Source: Rapana venosa (Eukaryota > Mollusca > Gastropoda > Neogastropoda > Muricidae). Taken from it: 64,000 nt of DNA. Positions 12,250-22,924 of this stretch are shown here, piece by piece (the first letter of the stretch is position 1; every line of letters begins with the position of its first letter). Made by a program: the position numbers and the translations under genes. Under the pieces are notes generated by a model, which made no database searches, was not told the origin of the DNA, and saw only the letters and a program-made list of their open reading frames with translations. The stretch is from contig CM054155.1 in NCBI GenBank assembly GCA_028751875.1, forward strand, positions 54,782,722-54,846,721. The letters are read 5' to 3'.

Positions 12250-12600
12250 AACCTGGACTTCAACTGTTTTAGAAAAACTGTTCATACTGGTAAATTACTT
12301 TCAATTCTACATCTGTAAATGTACCATTTGACAAAAGGATAATGAAATCGAAAATAGCTTCAGCTTTCATGCAATCATTCACGCCAAAAAGCACAATCTT
12401 TCGTGAAATTTTCACATTCGATGTATATTCACAATGGTCATATATATTATTTTTTTCTAAATGTGTCCAAAAAGTTCTTGCGTGGCTGCAATCCCAAAAA
12501 GAATGTTCTATTGAATCTTTTGCATTATTGCACAGAGGACAACTTGTTGTATTGTTACACCAATTGCGCACAAAACAACATTAGTAATCATTTTTATCTG
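12250..12600 (-). mobile_element. LINE 3'-terminal fragment, Tx1/L1-like
   Basis: The minus strand encodes about 100 residues that include CPLCNNAKDSIEHSFWDC followed by FW. A zinc-binding CxxC...H....C with a W/F-rich tail is the usual end of L1/Tx1-type ORF2 proteins. Only this C-terminal end is present, with a stop near 12,269. The fragment is 5'-truncated, as is common for LINEs. Clade call is from motif style only. Confidence 0.65.
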
Positions 12601-12734
12601 TAACCATTTGTATCTGTAATCATTGTAATTTGATGTCTTTCATCTTGTGCAATTTTCCAAACACCCTTTTCCGGTTGATTTCTTCATTAAGTGTATGTGT
12701 CTCTTTTTAGAGCATTTTGGTTCCGTGTTGCTTT

Positions 12735-12865
12735 TGTAAATTTTGTCATCCGTTCCCACTGGCAAACAACGGCCTACTCTTCTGAAAAGCGGAAAGGGAT
12801 TTAACGTGTGCGCAAGATATTCTGCGTGCATTCGAACACGGGACCTTGGTTTACAGTTCCATCCT

Positions 12866-12868
<3 letters not shown>
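12735..12868 (-). repeat. Dispersed SINE body 'S', partial
   Basis: Contains gtcatccgttcccactgg, acaacggcctactcttctga and gtgcgcaagatattctgcgt. It is truncated by a (GACA/GA) tract at 12,867-12,912. Confidence 0.7.
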
Positions 12869-12897
<29 letters not shown>

Positions 12898-13199
12898 CAG
12901 GGAGAGAGAGAATAACGAACAATGAGCTAGATTTATTCTTCATGCCATCAGCCCCTAGAATTGGGTCAACAAAGCACAGCAAAACAAAGCAAAGCAAACA
13001 AAGCCAAAAAGAAATGATAGCACCTCATGACCTATGTGGCGACTGCCAAAACATGGCAAATGTGAACATGGCTCCTTTTCAATTAAAACAAATGTTCTAT
13101 TTTAAACAATTGTATTCTCCTTGTCAGTTCTCCAAATGTTCGACAAAATCCTAAAAAATAAAAAGATATAAACTTAGATTTTGAATGGTAGAAACAAAA
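12869..13199. other. GA tract and AAAGC-rich spacer, no gene seen
   Basis: A short GAGACA tract is followed near 12,970-13,010 by an imperfect (AAAGC)n stretch. The remainder is unrecognised. Confidence 0.5.
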
Positions 13200-14960
13200 T
13201 CGTTTTTCAGAAAATGTATAATGACTGATCGTTAGGAACCAAATGGGTTATGCGTTAGATTTTCATCAAGAATATAACTATACATAAAATGCTTCTAATC
13301 TTCCACCACATTACAAAACTTACACATGTAGTCAGTATTCCTCTTAAAAGTTCTTCTGAAAGATGAACCATGTATTGTTAGCAAGCCAAGACGATGTTTT
13401 ACTAAACAGTCCTTAACACATTTTATATCCATATATTCAAAATACAGTTTACATTCAAAGTTGGCTTTAAACATTTTATATGTCTGATAAATGTCTTTGG
13501 CCACTATAGACCCATTCCACTCTTGTAAATATACATAGGTCATTCTTTGCTTAAACAACGATAGAAAAGTATATTCACAATCTACTTCTTGTTGCAGCCA
13601 GGTGTACCCGAAACCAAGATTAAACAAAGCATGTTACTTTACTTATAAAGTTACCCAAAATGTTTTACCATATTCGTCCATATTGATGAGCATTAGGTAT
13701 GCTTGCTTGGGAAGTCTACCTATATCCATTTTCAGAAGCCTAACACAGTATCAAATACACCTGACTGCACCGTTTATGTATAATGGTTAGCGTCCTATTT
13801 GTCTATGAACAAATTTATTTGGCACCCTGAGAGGTACATTAGGAAATGTTTACATGCAAAGGAGTGCATCTTTTCAAAATTGCTCATTCTATCAAATCCC
13901 TACACCTCAGAACCACACAAAAGAATTGGCAGTACTTGCACATCAAAAATTACCCCAAAAATATATTCCTCAGATATGCCATTTATTGTTAAAATATGTT
14001 TCCAACACTGAACACATGCACATTGTCCTTTAACTGCTAGAGCATCCACACCTCTGTTAACACCCCTTTTCGTAGTAACCACAAATCCTAGGTAACTGTA
14101 TTCATTAACCACTTCTAGCACACTGTCACCCAGTTTCCAGTTTTTATTCTTACCCCCAAATCGACCTTTGCAAAAGACCATAACTTTAGACTTGTCTGTA
14201 TTAACATTCAAAGACATATTTTACATGCTTTATGTATAGGGGACGGGATAGCTCAGAGGTTGGAGCACTCGCTTTCCCCAAGCCAAGTTAAGCAGGGTCG
14301 AGCGTGGTTACCAGTTGGATGGGTGACCGTTTGCGCGCCTTGGCTTCAGTACAGTTCCCCCAGTTCACCCAGCTGTAAATGGGTACGTGCCCTCTTTAGG
14401 GTCAGGGAAGGTAAAGCAGCGAGGGAGAGGAGATGGGCGCCGCCCTCAATATGCTGGCCCTAGAGAAGTGAGGTCTCTGACGCCTCGCTCCCCTAAGACC
14501 TTATAGGTTATGGGACTCCTTTACCTTTACCTTTTATCTATTTATCCCAGCTGTAAATGAGTACCTGCCCTCTTTAGGGTCAGGGAAGGTAAAGCAGCGA
14601 GGGAGAGGAGATGGGCACCGCCCTAAATATGCTGGCCCCTAGAGTAGTGAGGTCTCTGACGCCTCGCCACCCTACGACCACATAGGTTATGGGAACACCT
14701 TTACCTTTGTGTAAACTGTTAATTTTGTATTGTAAAATCAATACAATACTGGACAACATAACTATATCATCAGCAAACAAAAGGAGATACAATTCAAGAA
14801 AATCGGGCCGAAACTGTATACCATGAAGGCCATCATTATCAACTGCTAAAGCTATTAATTTCATTTATAGAAAAGGAAAACAATATAGGATAACATACAT
14901 CCCTGACTTAGACTGATCCGGCAATCAAACAATTCAGTTCGCCTGTTCTCTATATGCACA
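13200..14960 (-). mobile_element. LINE 'B': RT and C-terminal fragment, decayed
   Basis: Minus strand, from right to left: an RT palm entry (ELFDCRISLSQGCMLS, about 14,890-14,940), FADDIVMLSS near 14,760-14,790 (catalytic Asp pair kept), then, after a SINE insertion, MSLNVNTDKSKVMVFCKGRF (14,150-14,217), YSYLGFVVTTKRGVN near 14,050-14,100, and ILLCGSEV at 13,900. The C-terminal region down to 13,200 is recognisable through stops and shifts, with a CKFC motif near 13,320. Related to but distinct from LINEs A and C. 14,961-15,120 contains another repeat scrap that cuts its 5' side. Confidence 0.75.
14237..14704 (+). mobile_element. Chimeric SINE: tRNA-like plus 5S-rRNA-like promoter
   Basis: 14,241-14,275 resembles a tRNA 5' half with an A box (gatagctcagaggttgg). 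14,285-14,329 then resembles the internal control region of 5S rRNA: a box-A-like aagttaagcagggtcg, an intermediate element, and a box-C-like ttggatgggtgaccg. The tail is present twice: 14,371-14,536 and 14,549-14,711 share agctgtaaatg, ccctctttagggtcaggg, gatgggc and ggtctctgacgcctcgc. The element sits inside the RT domain of LINE B and is flanked by a near-perfect 9-bp duplication (ctttatgta at 14,228-14,236; ctttgtgta at 14,705-14,713). The 5S resemblance is from memory of the conserved eukaryotic sequence. Confidence 0.75.
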
Positions 14961-15429
14961 CAAGACACCACAGGAGGAGAGGCCAACCGACCGACAAATA
15001 GAACTCTGAACTCTGAACTGGTTTGATTGCACATCGGCCTTGGGCCACAATATAATGCAACGTTGATTTGGGAAATCATCACGATATAACGCAGTATATA
15101 ACACACAGTAATAACATTCAATACATATTCATGCGTTTTCAGTATACGGAAACACTTCTAAGGTGGAGATTAAATTTAGTTTTGCTTAATTTTGCTTGGC
15201 TAGTTTTATCGGAAACAAGATTACTGTACATACACAAATGAGTAGAACATTGTTCCATACGTTATGGTTACTTCTATTACAATGAAAGTTCTTTTGTTTT
15301 CATTCTTTGATATTAGACTTAAATCTCACACTTAAGTAATTATACTTTTCTTCCGTTTATATATTATAACACAACATTTGCAAATAAATTTGTCTTTCAC
15401 ACCCACATTGAAGTGCAGATCATGATAAA

Positions 15430-16317
15430 CTCAATGTTTAAAGTTTTTTCTTCCGTCTTGTTGATTGCATGGAACACATACTTTCATAAATTATGTGTGT
15501 GATAGGGTTTGTGGCTCTTAGCAAAACGTGCAGAGGAAGTCCTTTCGATCCCTTTAGAAATTTAAGTCTTAAGTCATCATACATAGGACAGGCAAACAAA
15601 AAAGTGGTGTTCATTTTCAATATGATTTTTACAAAATGGAAAAGCCTTTTCATGGTTAGAATCCTTATAGCGATGTACATTGTTATGTAGGGGGAGAACA
15701 TTAAATCGAACATGAGAAATGGCAACACGGAAACAATATACATCAATATCTAGAATGTATGGCTCACTTTCAAAAACGGTCTTGAATGACGTGTAAGGTT
15801 GATATCTGTCACGTTCTCTGAGAGTACCTGTCTATTTCTGAATAAACATATCCACAATCCTCTGTTTAAAAATATGCAGAAATGTTTTCACGTTTCCAAC
15901 ACTTTGCTGTAACCAAACAATATTAAAACCAGTCATACATAATATTTCTCTTATTTTTTATACCCAGCACTGCTTCCCAATACTGTCTAAATGTAGTAAC
16001 ATTTGATAGGCCTTATATGATAATCGTTCTGTAATCATTTCTAATAATCTAAACCAATATCTTAGGCAGGTAACGTATGAATTCACATAAAGTGGATATC
16101 TACCCAAATCCCCATATACCATTTTATTTGGTGTCTTGGTTGGCACTCCTAGAAACCTTTTACATGCACACATGTGCACTTTTTCTATGTGTTCTAACCT
16201 GTTTATTCCCCATATTTCTGCAGCATATAGCAACATTGGTTGTATTTTTATATCGAAGATTTTAAAGTAAGTTTTTGCTGACATTTCTTTATATTTTTGA
16301 AATACTCTATTAAGCTG
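15430..16317 (-). mobile_element. LINE 'A', C-terminal part
   Basis: Minus strand from 16,317: after the insertion junction the frame reads NRVFQKYKEMSAKTYF, LLYAAEIWGINRLEHIEKVH and KTPNKMVYGDLGRYPLYVN. A stop (TAA) follows near 15,957, and then the same frame continues (IREIL, NIVWL) to a zinc-knuckle-like CPMYDDLRLKFL block near 15,550-15,600, ending at 15,438. The domain order is identical to LINE C. The N-terminal part resumes at 20,472 across a nested insertion. Confidence 0.85.
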
Positions 16318-16332
16318 AACTATTGCCTTTTT
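16318..16332. repeat. 15-bp target-site duplication, left copy
   Basis: AACTATTGCCTTTTT occurs here and exactly again at 20,457-20,471. Removing 16,333-20,456 plus one copy rejoins LINE A in frame (GKKAIV | QLNRVF). This is direct evidence that the intervening 4.1 kb was inserted into LINE A. Confidence 0.9.
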
Positions 16333-17180
16333 TTTTTTTTTTTGCTGCCTCATCTTCTGTGACGTCCTCCGTCCTGCTGTTCCCACACCGCTCATTCCAA
16401 TCTTCCCACCACAACCATACCCAGATTTTTTTTTGTCTCATCCTCAGAGTCGGAGGCCCACAGGGAGCCAATCACTATCAGGCCGCCGCGGGGCCACCAG
16501 CCAGAGGGGCCCTGCACTGCTGCTGGGTCACTTTGGCGGTGTTCAGTGGTGCCTGTTCTGAGCTAACATACGCAGGACACCACCTACTAAGCCCCCTACT
16601 AACGACAGTATTAGCTCAGTCGCGGAGCCAGACTGAGTGAGTTGCCCACCCGAGGTGGCAACCACCACAACGTCCCTCCAACGACCGTCCCCCGCGAACC
16701 TCCAACCCCAAAGGCTTTGACACAAACTCACCACAGGCACAGAAGTGTATGGGCAAACCGAATCTGAGGTCACCATGAGACCAGAGAAACTGGGACCACC
16801 GAATCAGAGGCAATTTTTTTAATTGCATGATGATCAGTGACAATGAGGATGACGTAATTATGCTGCTGTGGAAGTGCATATGCTTTGAGACTACTTGACA
16901 GGGTTGTACTCTACGCTTGCTATCATAATATATCCCGGCGTCAACCGGCCCGAGAGATACAGACACCTGCAGTGTTGGTCAGGTAATTTGAGCAACACTC
17001 TCAAACTCGCATCCGTTAAGTGGATGAAGCTCGACTGTGTGGTCCCAGTCTTCCCACTGACCCCCAGCACACTCCTCTGGGTAGGAGCCGGCCGGAGTCC
17101 GAAAAAATCCCCATGACTCTTATGGGAAATTTGAACCCGCGACCTTCCAGTCCGTAACCGTCGCGATGTAAACAACCCAA
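16333..17180 (-). mobile_element. tRNA-headed retroposon, 3' part with poly(A)
   Basis: Minus-strand retroposon whose 5' 37 bases lie at 20,420-20,456. The reconstructed head has an A box (20,435-20,445, reverse complement of ccactgcgcca) and a B box (17,125-17,137, reverse complement of ggaaatttgaacc). The body, unusually long for a SINE (about 0.88 kb in all), runs to an A-run at 16,333-16,344 beside the TSD. No RT or other coding motif was found. It is moderately GC-rich compared with its host. It could be one long SINE, or a SINE that carried extra sequence by read-through. Confidence 0.7.
17174..17180. repeat. 7-bp target-site duplication, left copy
   Basis: AACCCAA occurs here and at 20,420-20,426. 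Removing 17,181-20,419 and one copy restores a continuous tRNA-like head between its A and B boxes, which dates the CR1-like LINE as the later insertion. Confidence 0.75.
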
Positions 17181-20100
17181 AGACCACAGACAACTGAAAG
17201 TTTGACTCTCAACTGTCAGTCCTGCCGAAATATCGCATCGACTTAAACGAACTTTTTATCAACGAACATGTCGACATTGCCCTTTGTCAGAAACTTGCTA
17301 CGTGACACAGGTGATGAAGCTTTTACTGCCTCTCTCACTTCAAGTAATTTTGAACTGTTTTCACTTCCCTCGTCAACATACGACCAACAGATCCGCGGCA
17401 GCTTGGCTATCGTGATGAAAAAGACTCTCTACGTCATGCTACCTGCAGGAGACTGGACTATTTTTCTTTCGAAGGTTTGAGATTCGTTTAACCCTCGACC
17501 AAACATCAACAAAATGGTTCTCATTTACCCGCGTACTCCCACCAAAAGAAGAACAAAATTCCTAGTAATTGTTTTTTCAAGAACTCCCAGTCTTGCTCTC
17601 TTATTACACCAATGACAGCAGAAGTTTTTCTATTCAAGGGGACTTCAATTTCATTATGATAGTCCTTGTGACAAAGATGTACAGAAGGTAAAGTCTATTC
17701 TATCTGATTTTAATTTGTGTCAACTGGTTGACAGATCTACTCACAGAGATAGACACATTTTGGACTGGATTGTAGTAAGAAATGATGATAAAGTTGTAAA
17801 GCTTTGCGATGTTAAGAGTTCCCGGGCCTATCCAGATCATTATGGTGTTTTCTCCCAGCTTGACTTGCAGCGACCTCCGCCGGTCACCCGTTGGGTGTCC
17901 TCCAGGGGCATCGGAGGATGTGCCGGGAGGATTTCCGCGCTGATCTTGTGTCTCTGGTGAGGGTGCTGGAGGCGTAGATGTTACATCCTTGGTTGAGACC
18001 TATGATGGGGGGCTTAAGATAATTGTTGACAAACACGCTCCCGTTGTTTCTCGGAGGGTGCGCGACAGGCCTTCAGCGCCTTGGAGGACGATGGGGTGAG
18101 AGAGGCTAGAAGGTGGAACGGAGGGCAGAGAGAAAGTGGAGAAAGACAAAACTATCAGTGCACAGAGAAATTTTAGTCAAGGAAAATACGGTATACAGGA
18201 ATCTGAAAGAGTCAAAGATAAAAGAATTTTATTGTGAGGAAATGAAATCATGTCGTTCATCAAAACAAATTTTCTCTATAGCTAACAGCCTCCTGGGTAA
18301 GAATAATACCACTCCCCTTCCCCAATGTGCCCTACACGATCTACTACAAAGTTTTTGTAACTTTTCATGGATAAAATCAGACAAATACGCGATGATCTTG
18401 ATCAGCGACCATCTGTTCCACCTAGTTTCCATCAGTATGATGGTCCCATTTTGTCATCCTTTCAACCAGTTTCTGTGAAAGACATCCATGAAGTAATTCT
18501 GCCTGCCAACAAAAAGCTGTTGTTTAATCCTTTTCCCACTGTTTTGATAAAAGCAAAACCTGATATTTTGGACAAACACATCCATGCCGTCAACCATCAT
18601 TCAATGCCCTTTTTCCCCTTCCCGTTGTCGTGAAAGCATTGTCCATTCCTGTCAAGGTCGAAACAAAAGCTTGAACCCCCCACTTTTGATAAAGCAGACT
18701 TAATAACTAGAAAGAATAACAAGCCTTTCCGCTCTCCTTTTTCAAAATTCTAGGTTTCCTCAACGCCTCAAGTTTAAACTATCTGCTCAAAACAGAAAAA
18801 TAAGGGTTTCCAATTCTTATTTCAAAAGTCGGAAGGTGGGCCAAAATTCAAAGCCCTACTTGAAACCCCACCTTTTGGCAGATCATCACAGCGTATAGGC
18901 TGGTCCAGCAGGGAAACTGCCGTACTGAGTGTCACCGCACCTGCTTTTGCAAATACACCGCAGAGTTCATCATGGCTGTTGGACCCAGTGCGGCATTCGA
19001 CACGCTTGACCACCTATTTTGCTCAAAAACTCGAACTCTTTTGGAAAAAGGTGTTGCCTTGCAGGGTTTTACCTCTTATGTCTCTGATATCTGAGGCGTG
19101 TGATAAGTTAAGTCACAACCTTCCCCTCCTGTTTGGCGCCTCAAGTTCTGTTTTGGGTCCCTATTTTCACACTATACTCTCAGCCCTGTCTAATGTGTGA
19201 CCTTACATGATTGCCAGTTTCATAAATATGCAGATGATACAGAAATTTCGGCAATGCAACACCTCAAATTTTTTCAGACGCCACGCGCACACGGGCAGAT
19301 TGCACGCACAGTGTCCTTCGAATGAATGGACAGCAACAAACCAAATTAAATACAGACAAGACAGAAGTTATGGAAATTGGTTCACCATCTAGTCTTATCG
19401 GTGTCGGAGAGTTTCTGTGGTCTTGGGTGCTGTGACATAGCTTTCAGAGTTCTGTGCGGTATCTGGGTGTTCAGCTAGATCCTACCTCTCCATGAAAGAC
19501 CACATTAGTAACGCCCTGCAGAGCATGCTTTCTAGAGCTGCCCGTATTGCACACATTAAGAAATTCTTGCCCGTGATGCAGTGATCAAGTTTGTTTCAGC
19601 GACCGCTTGTCGCGACTGGACTTTTGCAACTCCTGTTTTATCGGAAAGTGATGACCAGTTTACTCGCCTGCAGCGAATTCAGAACTCTGCTGCCAGCCAC
19701 CCTTTGGGAAAGAGCAAAAGGGCCCATGTGACTCCCATGCATAGGGAGCTTCATTGTTACCTTAGGGCACGCTGTCAGACAAAATTCGGTCTTGGCATAC
19801 CGTCACTCTGAAGGGTCCTTGCTCCATCTTGTCAGCTGCCTTGAAATCACGCACCACAACTAGAACCCTGCGGTTTTTCGAATGATAACTTACTGTTGTA
19901 CCCCATTACAACCTCAAAACCGCAGGTCGTAGATCTTTTTGGGGTTGCTGCGCCCACGATCTGGAACTCTCTGCCACCAGCCGTCAGACATGCTCCCACT
20001 TTATCCCGTTTAAGTCTTCATTGAAGACACATCTCTTTAATGTATTTCTTAGCTAGTTTTAAAAATTGTGCTTGTCTTGACGGTCGCCGTTTGTCACACT

Positions 20101-20419
20101 GTAGGCACTTCATTGCATGCCCCCGGGTGTTGTTATGTTTTTTTTTTGTTTGTTTGTTAGTTAAGTTATTGCTAGTGCCTTTTCTCTCGAGTGTACTGTT
20201 AATTGCCCTGCTAGTGTGTGCCCGACGCAAGGGTGTGCCTCTACAGTGCGATAGTACTCGGTAAATTTTTTTTGGGGCTTTAGAAATGCTCATTATCATT
20301 GTTTTTGTTGTTGTGTTAGTGCTGTGTGTGCATGTGTATAGATCCATGGTATGAAAGCGCATTTAGTCATTGCTTTGAGAAATGTCATATAAAAGCTATT
20401 CATTATTATTATTATTATT
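17181..20419 (+). mobile_element. CR1/L2-like LINE, 5'-truncated and decayed
   Basis: Plus strand. Endonuclease remnants come first: GSLAIVMKKTL (17,400), then GDFNFHYD after a frameshift near 17,640-17,660, then LDWIVVR (17,760) and a PDHYGVF block in place of SDH (17,830). A linker follows (SVPPSFHQYDGPILSSFQPV, about 18,410-18,460). The RT has LFGASSSVLGP (GVPQGS position, about 19,125-19,160) and FHKYADDTEIS (YADD at 19,227-19,238). The C-terminus shows the CR1-type ending NSLPPAVR and SSLKTHLFN (19,970-20,040). The 3' end is a (ATT)n tail at 20,402-20,419. Many stops and frameshifts. The N-terminal endonuclease block is missing at the left border, as expected for a truncated LINE. Confidence 0.85.
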
Positions 20420-20456
20420 AACCCAAGGCGCTAACCACTGCGCCATGGCCGCTGGT
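20420..20456 (-). mobile_element. tRNA-headed retroposon, 5' end
   Basis: Reverse complement of this segment starts ccagcggccatggcgcagtg and contains the A box of the retroposon whose remainder is at 16,333-17,180. The separation is caused by the CR1-like LINE between them. Confidence 0.75.
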
Positions 20457-20471
20457 AACTATTGCCTTTTT

Positions 20472-21414
20472 GCCTTTTGTTGTTAAATGCAGTGTACCAT
20501 TTGTAACACTGATCATTGTTGTAAATTTAAATCCTAGATAACAATAGCTATTAACTACTTTCAATCTATTACTATTGTAGAACCACCTCTCATGTTTCCC
20601 TAAAAATCCCCCCTTTCTAAATACCATGACCTTTGTTTTTTTCAATGTTTACAGTTAATTTTATATTATCACAACATGTTTGTAAAATATTCAACTGATT
20701 CTGTAGACCACTTGGTGTTGTTGATATTAGTACCACATCATCTGCAAATAATAAGATAAACAATTCCATGATATCTGGGAATAATTGTACCCCGTGTTTA
20801 CCGTTTTCATTCATTAGGTCAGCTAGCTGGTTTATGAACAATGAAAATAGTGTTGGGCTGAGAACACAGCCCTGCCGTACTCCAATAGGGCAGTCAAACA
20901 TTTCCGTTAATTTGAAATTTGCACTTACACATGATTTTAATGACTTGTATATAGCTTGAAGGGAAGCAAAGAATTTGCCTTTTACTCCTTGATTTTGAAT
21001 ACACTGCAATAGTTTACTATGCTGAACAGAATCAAAGGCCTTGGTAAAATCAACAAAAGCAACATAAAGTTTTCTACCTTTTTTACTCATGTGGTTCTGG
21101 ATGACAGCATATAACGTGAATATCTGATCACCTGTAGAATATTTTCTTCTAAATCCTGCTTGGCATTCTGATATTAAGTTGTGACTTTCTAACCAAGTGT
21201 ATAGTCGACTGTTCAATATTGAAGTATAACATTTAGATATTGTGCTTAGGAGAGAGATTCCTCTGTAGTTATCTACATCATTTGGATTTCTTTTTTTATG
21301 TAATGGTATTATTATGGCCTTTGACCATACCTGTGGGTAAAGTCCTTGATCAAAAACAACATTAAATAATTTTGTTAGAAATATTATAACATTATTACCA
21401 CCACATTTTAACAT
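20472..21414 (-). pseudogene. LINE 'A' reverse transcriptase domain
   Basis: The best-preserved RT in the window. Minus strand from 21,414: NVVFDQGLYPQVWSKAIIIP, NYRGISLLSTISKCY, QAGFRRKYSTGDQIF, FVDFTKAFDSVQHSKLL, GVRQGCVLSPTLFSLFINQL and FADDVVLISTTPSGLQNQ (FADD encoded at 20,737-20,748). The frame is open for 265 codons. It then shifts in a T-run near 20,636-20,645 and continues as TKVMVFRKGGFLG up to GKKAIV at the insertion junction (20,472). All RT catalytic aspartates are present. Loss of function comes from the frameshift and the nested insertion. The upstream segment 21,415-21,656 encodes the linker with stops. Confidence 0.9.
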
Positions 21415-21656
21415 TTCAACTAGGATATCATCTATTCCACCGGCTTTTCTAAATCTTTAAGTTTGTTTACTGCCTGAGTAACTTTTGCTTCTGATATTTC
21501 TATATTTAAAACATGATCTGTTTCCACTGAGAGTTCTGTATCACTGTTGAAGTCCCTTTCTAACTCTTCACTATTCCCATGAAAAACAATTTTTAAAATG
21601 TTTCAACCATTCATCTCTAGTGATACTGTTTACTACCTTTCCTTTATTTACACAAC

Positions 21657-22437
21657 TCATTTTTTGAGCTCATTCCAAAAGTTTGACCTGTTGCTAATTT
21701 CTTTTTGCCAGTGCTTTAGTATTTTGTTTTCTGAAAGTGTTTTTTTTTTCAAAAGATACTTATACTGTTTTCCCTCTATAACATATATTAGTCTATCAGC
21801 TTCTTTTTGAGTTGCTCTTAAACATCTGAGCGTCTTTCTACATTCCTTTTTTGCTTTAATACATTCATTGTCAAACCATTCTGACCTTTTTGCTGCACCA
21901 ATACGACATCTTTTGAGCATGCATTTACTAGACTCTTTTAAACACTCTACAAATAGTTCTAAAGCACCATCTACATCGCTATCCAAGTTATTTCTAGCCA
22001 TTCTCAAACTGTTTTGAATATCTGCACTTTCCCAAGAATTTCTGAATTTATTTTCCAGTGCTTTATTCCAGATAAATCTTTCAAATTCAGCATTTTCACT
22101 TGCTTTACTTTTGATATGGCAGTCATTACCAGCTCCCATTAGTTCTACCTCCATGATAACAGGTAAGTGATCTGACTCTATACAGTTTTCAACAGCTAAG
22201 GCAACCACTTGAATAGAAGAAAAAAGTTCAACAGATGTGACAAAATAATCCACAGTGTTTTCCCCAGAGTGTCCAACATAGGTACAACTATCATCAAAGT
22301 TTGTTTCACTTAGTCCATTTAGTATTATACAATCATACATGTTACATAATTCAATCAACTGATCGCCAAAGTTGTTAACTTTATCCTGTGATTTCCGTGG
22401 AAATTTGTTTTCAGCAGGAACAGATGTTTCATCAAAG
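21657..22437 (-). pseudogene. LINE 'A' endonuclease C-terminal half and linker
   Basis: Minus strand from about 22,437: GDQLIELCNMYDCIILNG, TYVGHSGENTVDYFVTS and IESDHLPVIMEVEL (the SDH motif of APE-type endonucleases). A basic linker follows with SEWFDNECIKAKKECRKTLR and LKHWQKEISNRSNFWNELKK. This part is an open frame. The N-terminal endonuclease half is gone, replaced at 22,438-22,900 by GA/GACA microsatellites and the repeat flank at 22,698-22,722. Confidence 0.85.
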
Positions 22438-22586
22438 GACCGACAAATAGAGAGACGGAGAGACATCCAGGCAAGCAGATACTGAGATAGACCAAAGATG
22501 GAGGAAGATACAAATTTGCAGAGAGACAGAGCAAACAGACAGAAGCAAAGATGAAGACAGACAGACAGACAGGCAGACAGACAGAC

Positions 22587-22667
<81 letters not shown>

Positions 22668-22791
22668 AAGGAGAGGAACTCTGAACGGGTTTAATGTACA
22701 TTGGTCTTTGGCCACAATACATACAGAGGGCAAGGCAAAAAGGCAAGTGAAGGAAACGAAATGCAAACGAGATCGTAACATTTTCCATATG

Positions 22792-22865
<74 letters not shown>

Positions 22866-22900
22866 CAGAGAGAGAGAGATTATTTATTCATGTTTAGGCA
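22438..22900. repeat. GACA/GA microsatellites with conserved flank
   Basis: (GACA)n and (GA)n at 22,556-22,668, then a unique-looking block with tacattggtctttggccac, then another (GA)n(GACA)n at 22,790-22,880. The central block is a variant of the flank found next to GA tracts at 3.0, 7.84 and 15.03 kb. Confidence 0.85.
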
Positions 22901-22924
22901 ACCGCCCTTCATGAAGGGGTTGGT

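Noticed and set aside
14285..14329. 5S rRNA gene
   Set aside because: Only the internal promoter half resembles 5S; the rest is a SINE tail inside a LINE.
14260..14463. 67-codon frame as a gene
   Set aside because: Entirely inside the chimeric SINE.
20018..20362. Minus-strand 114-codon frame
   Set aside because: Lies over the C-terminus and 3' UTR of the CR1/L2-like LINE on the other strand, with no motif of its own.
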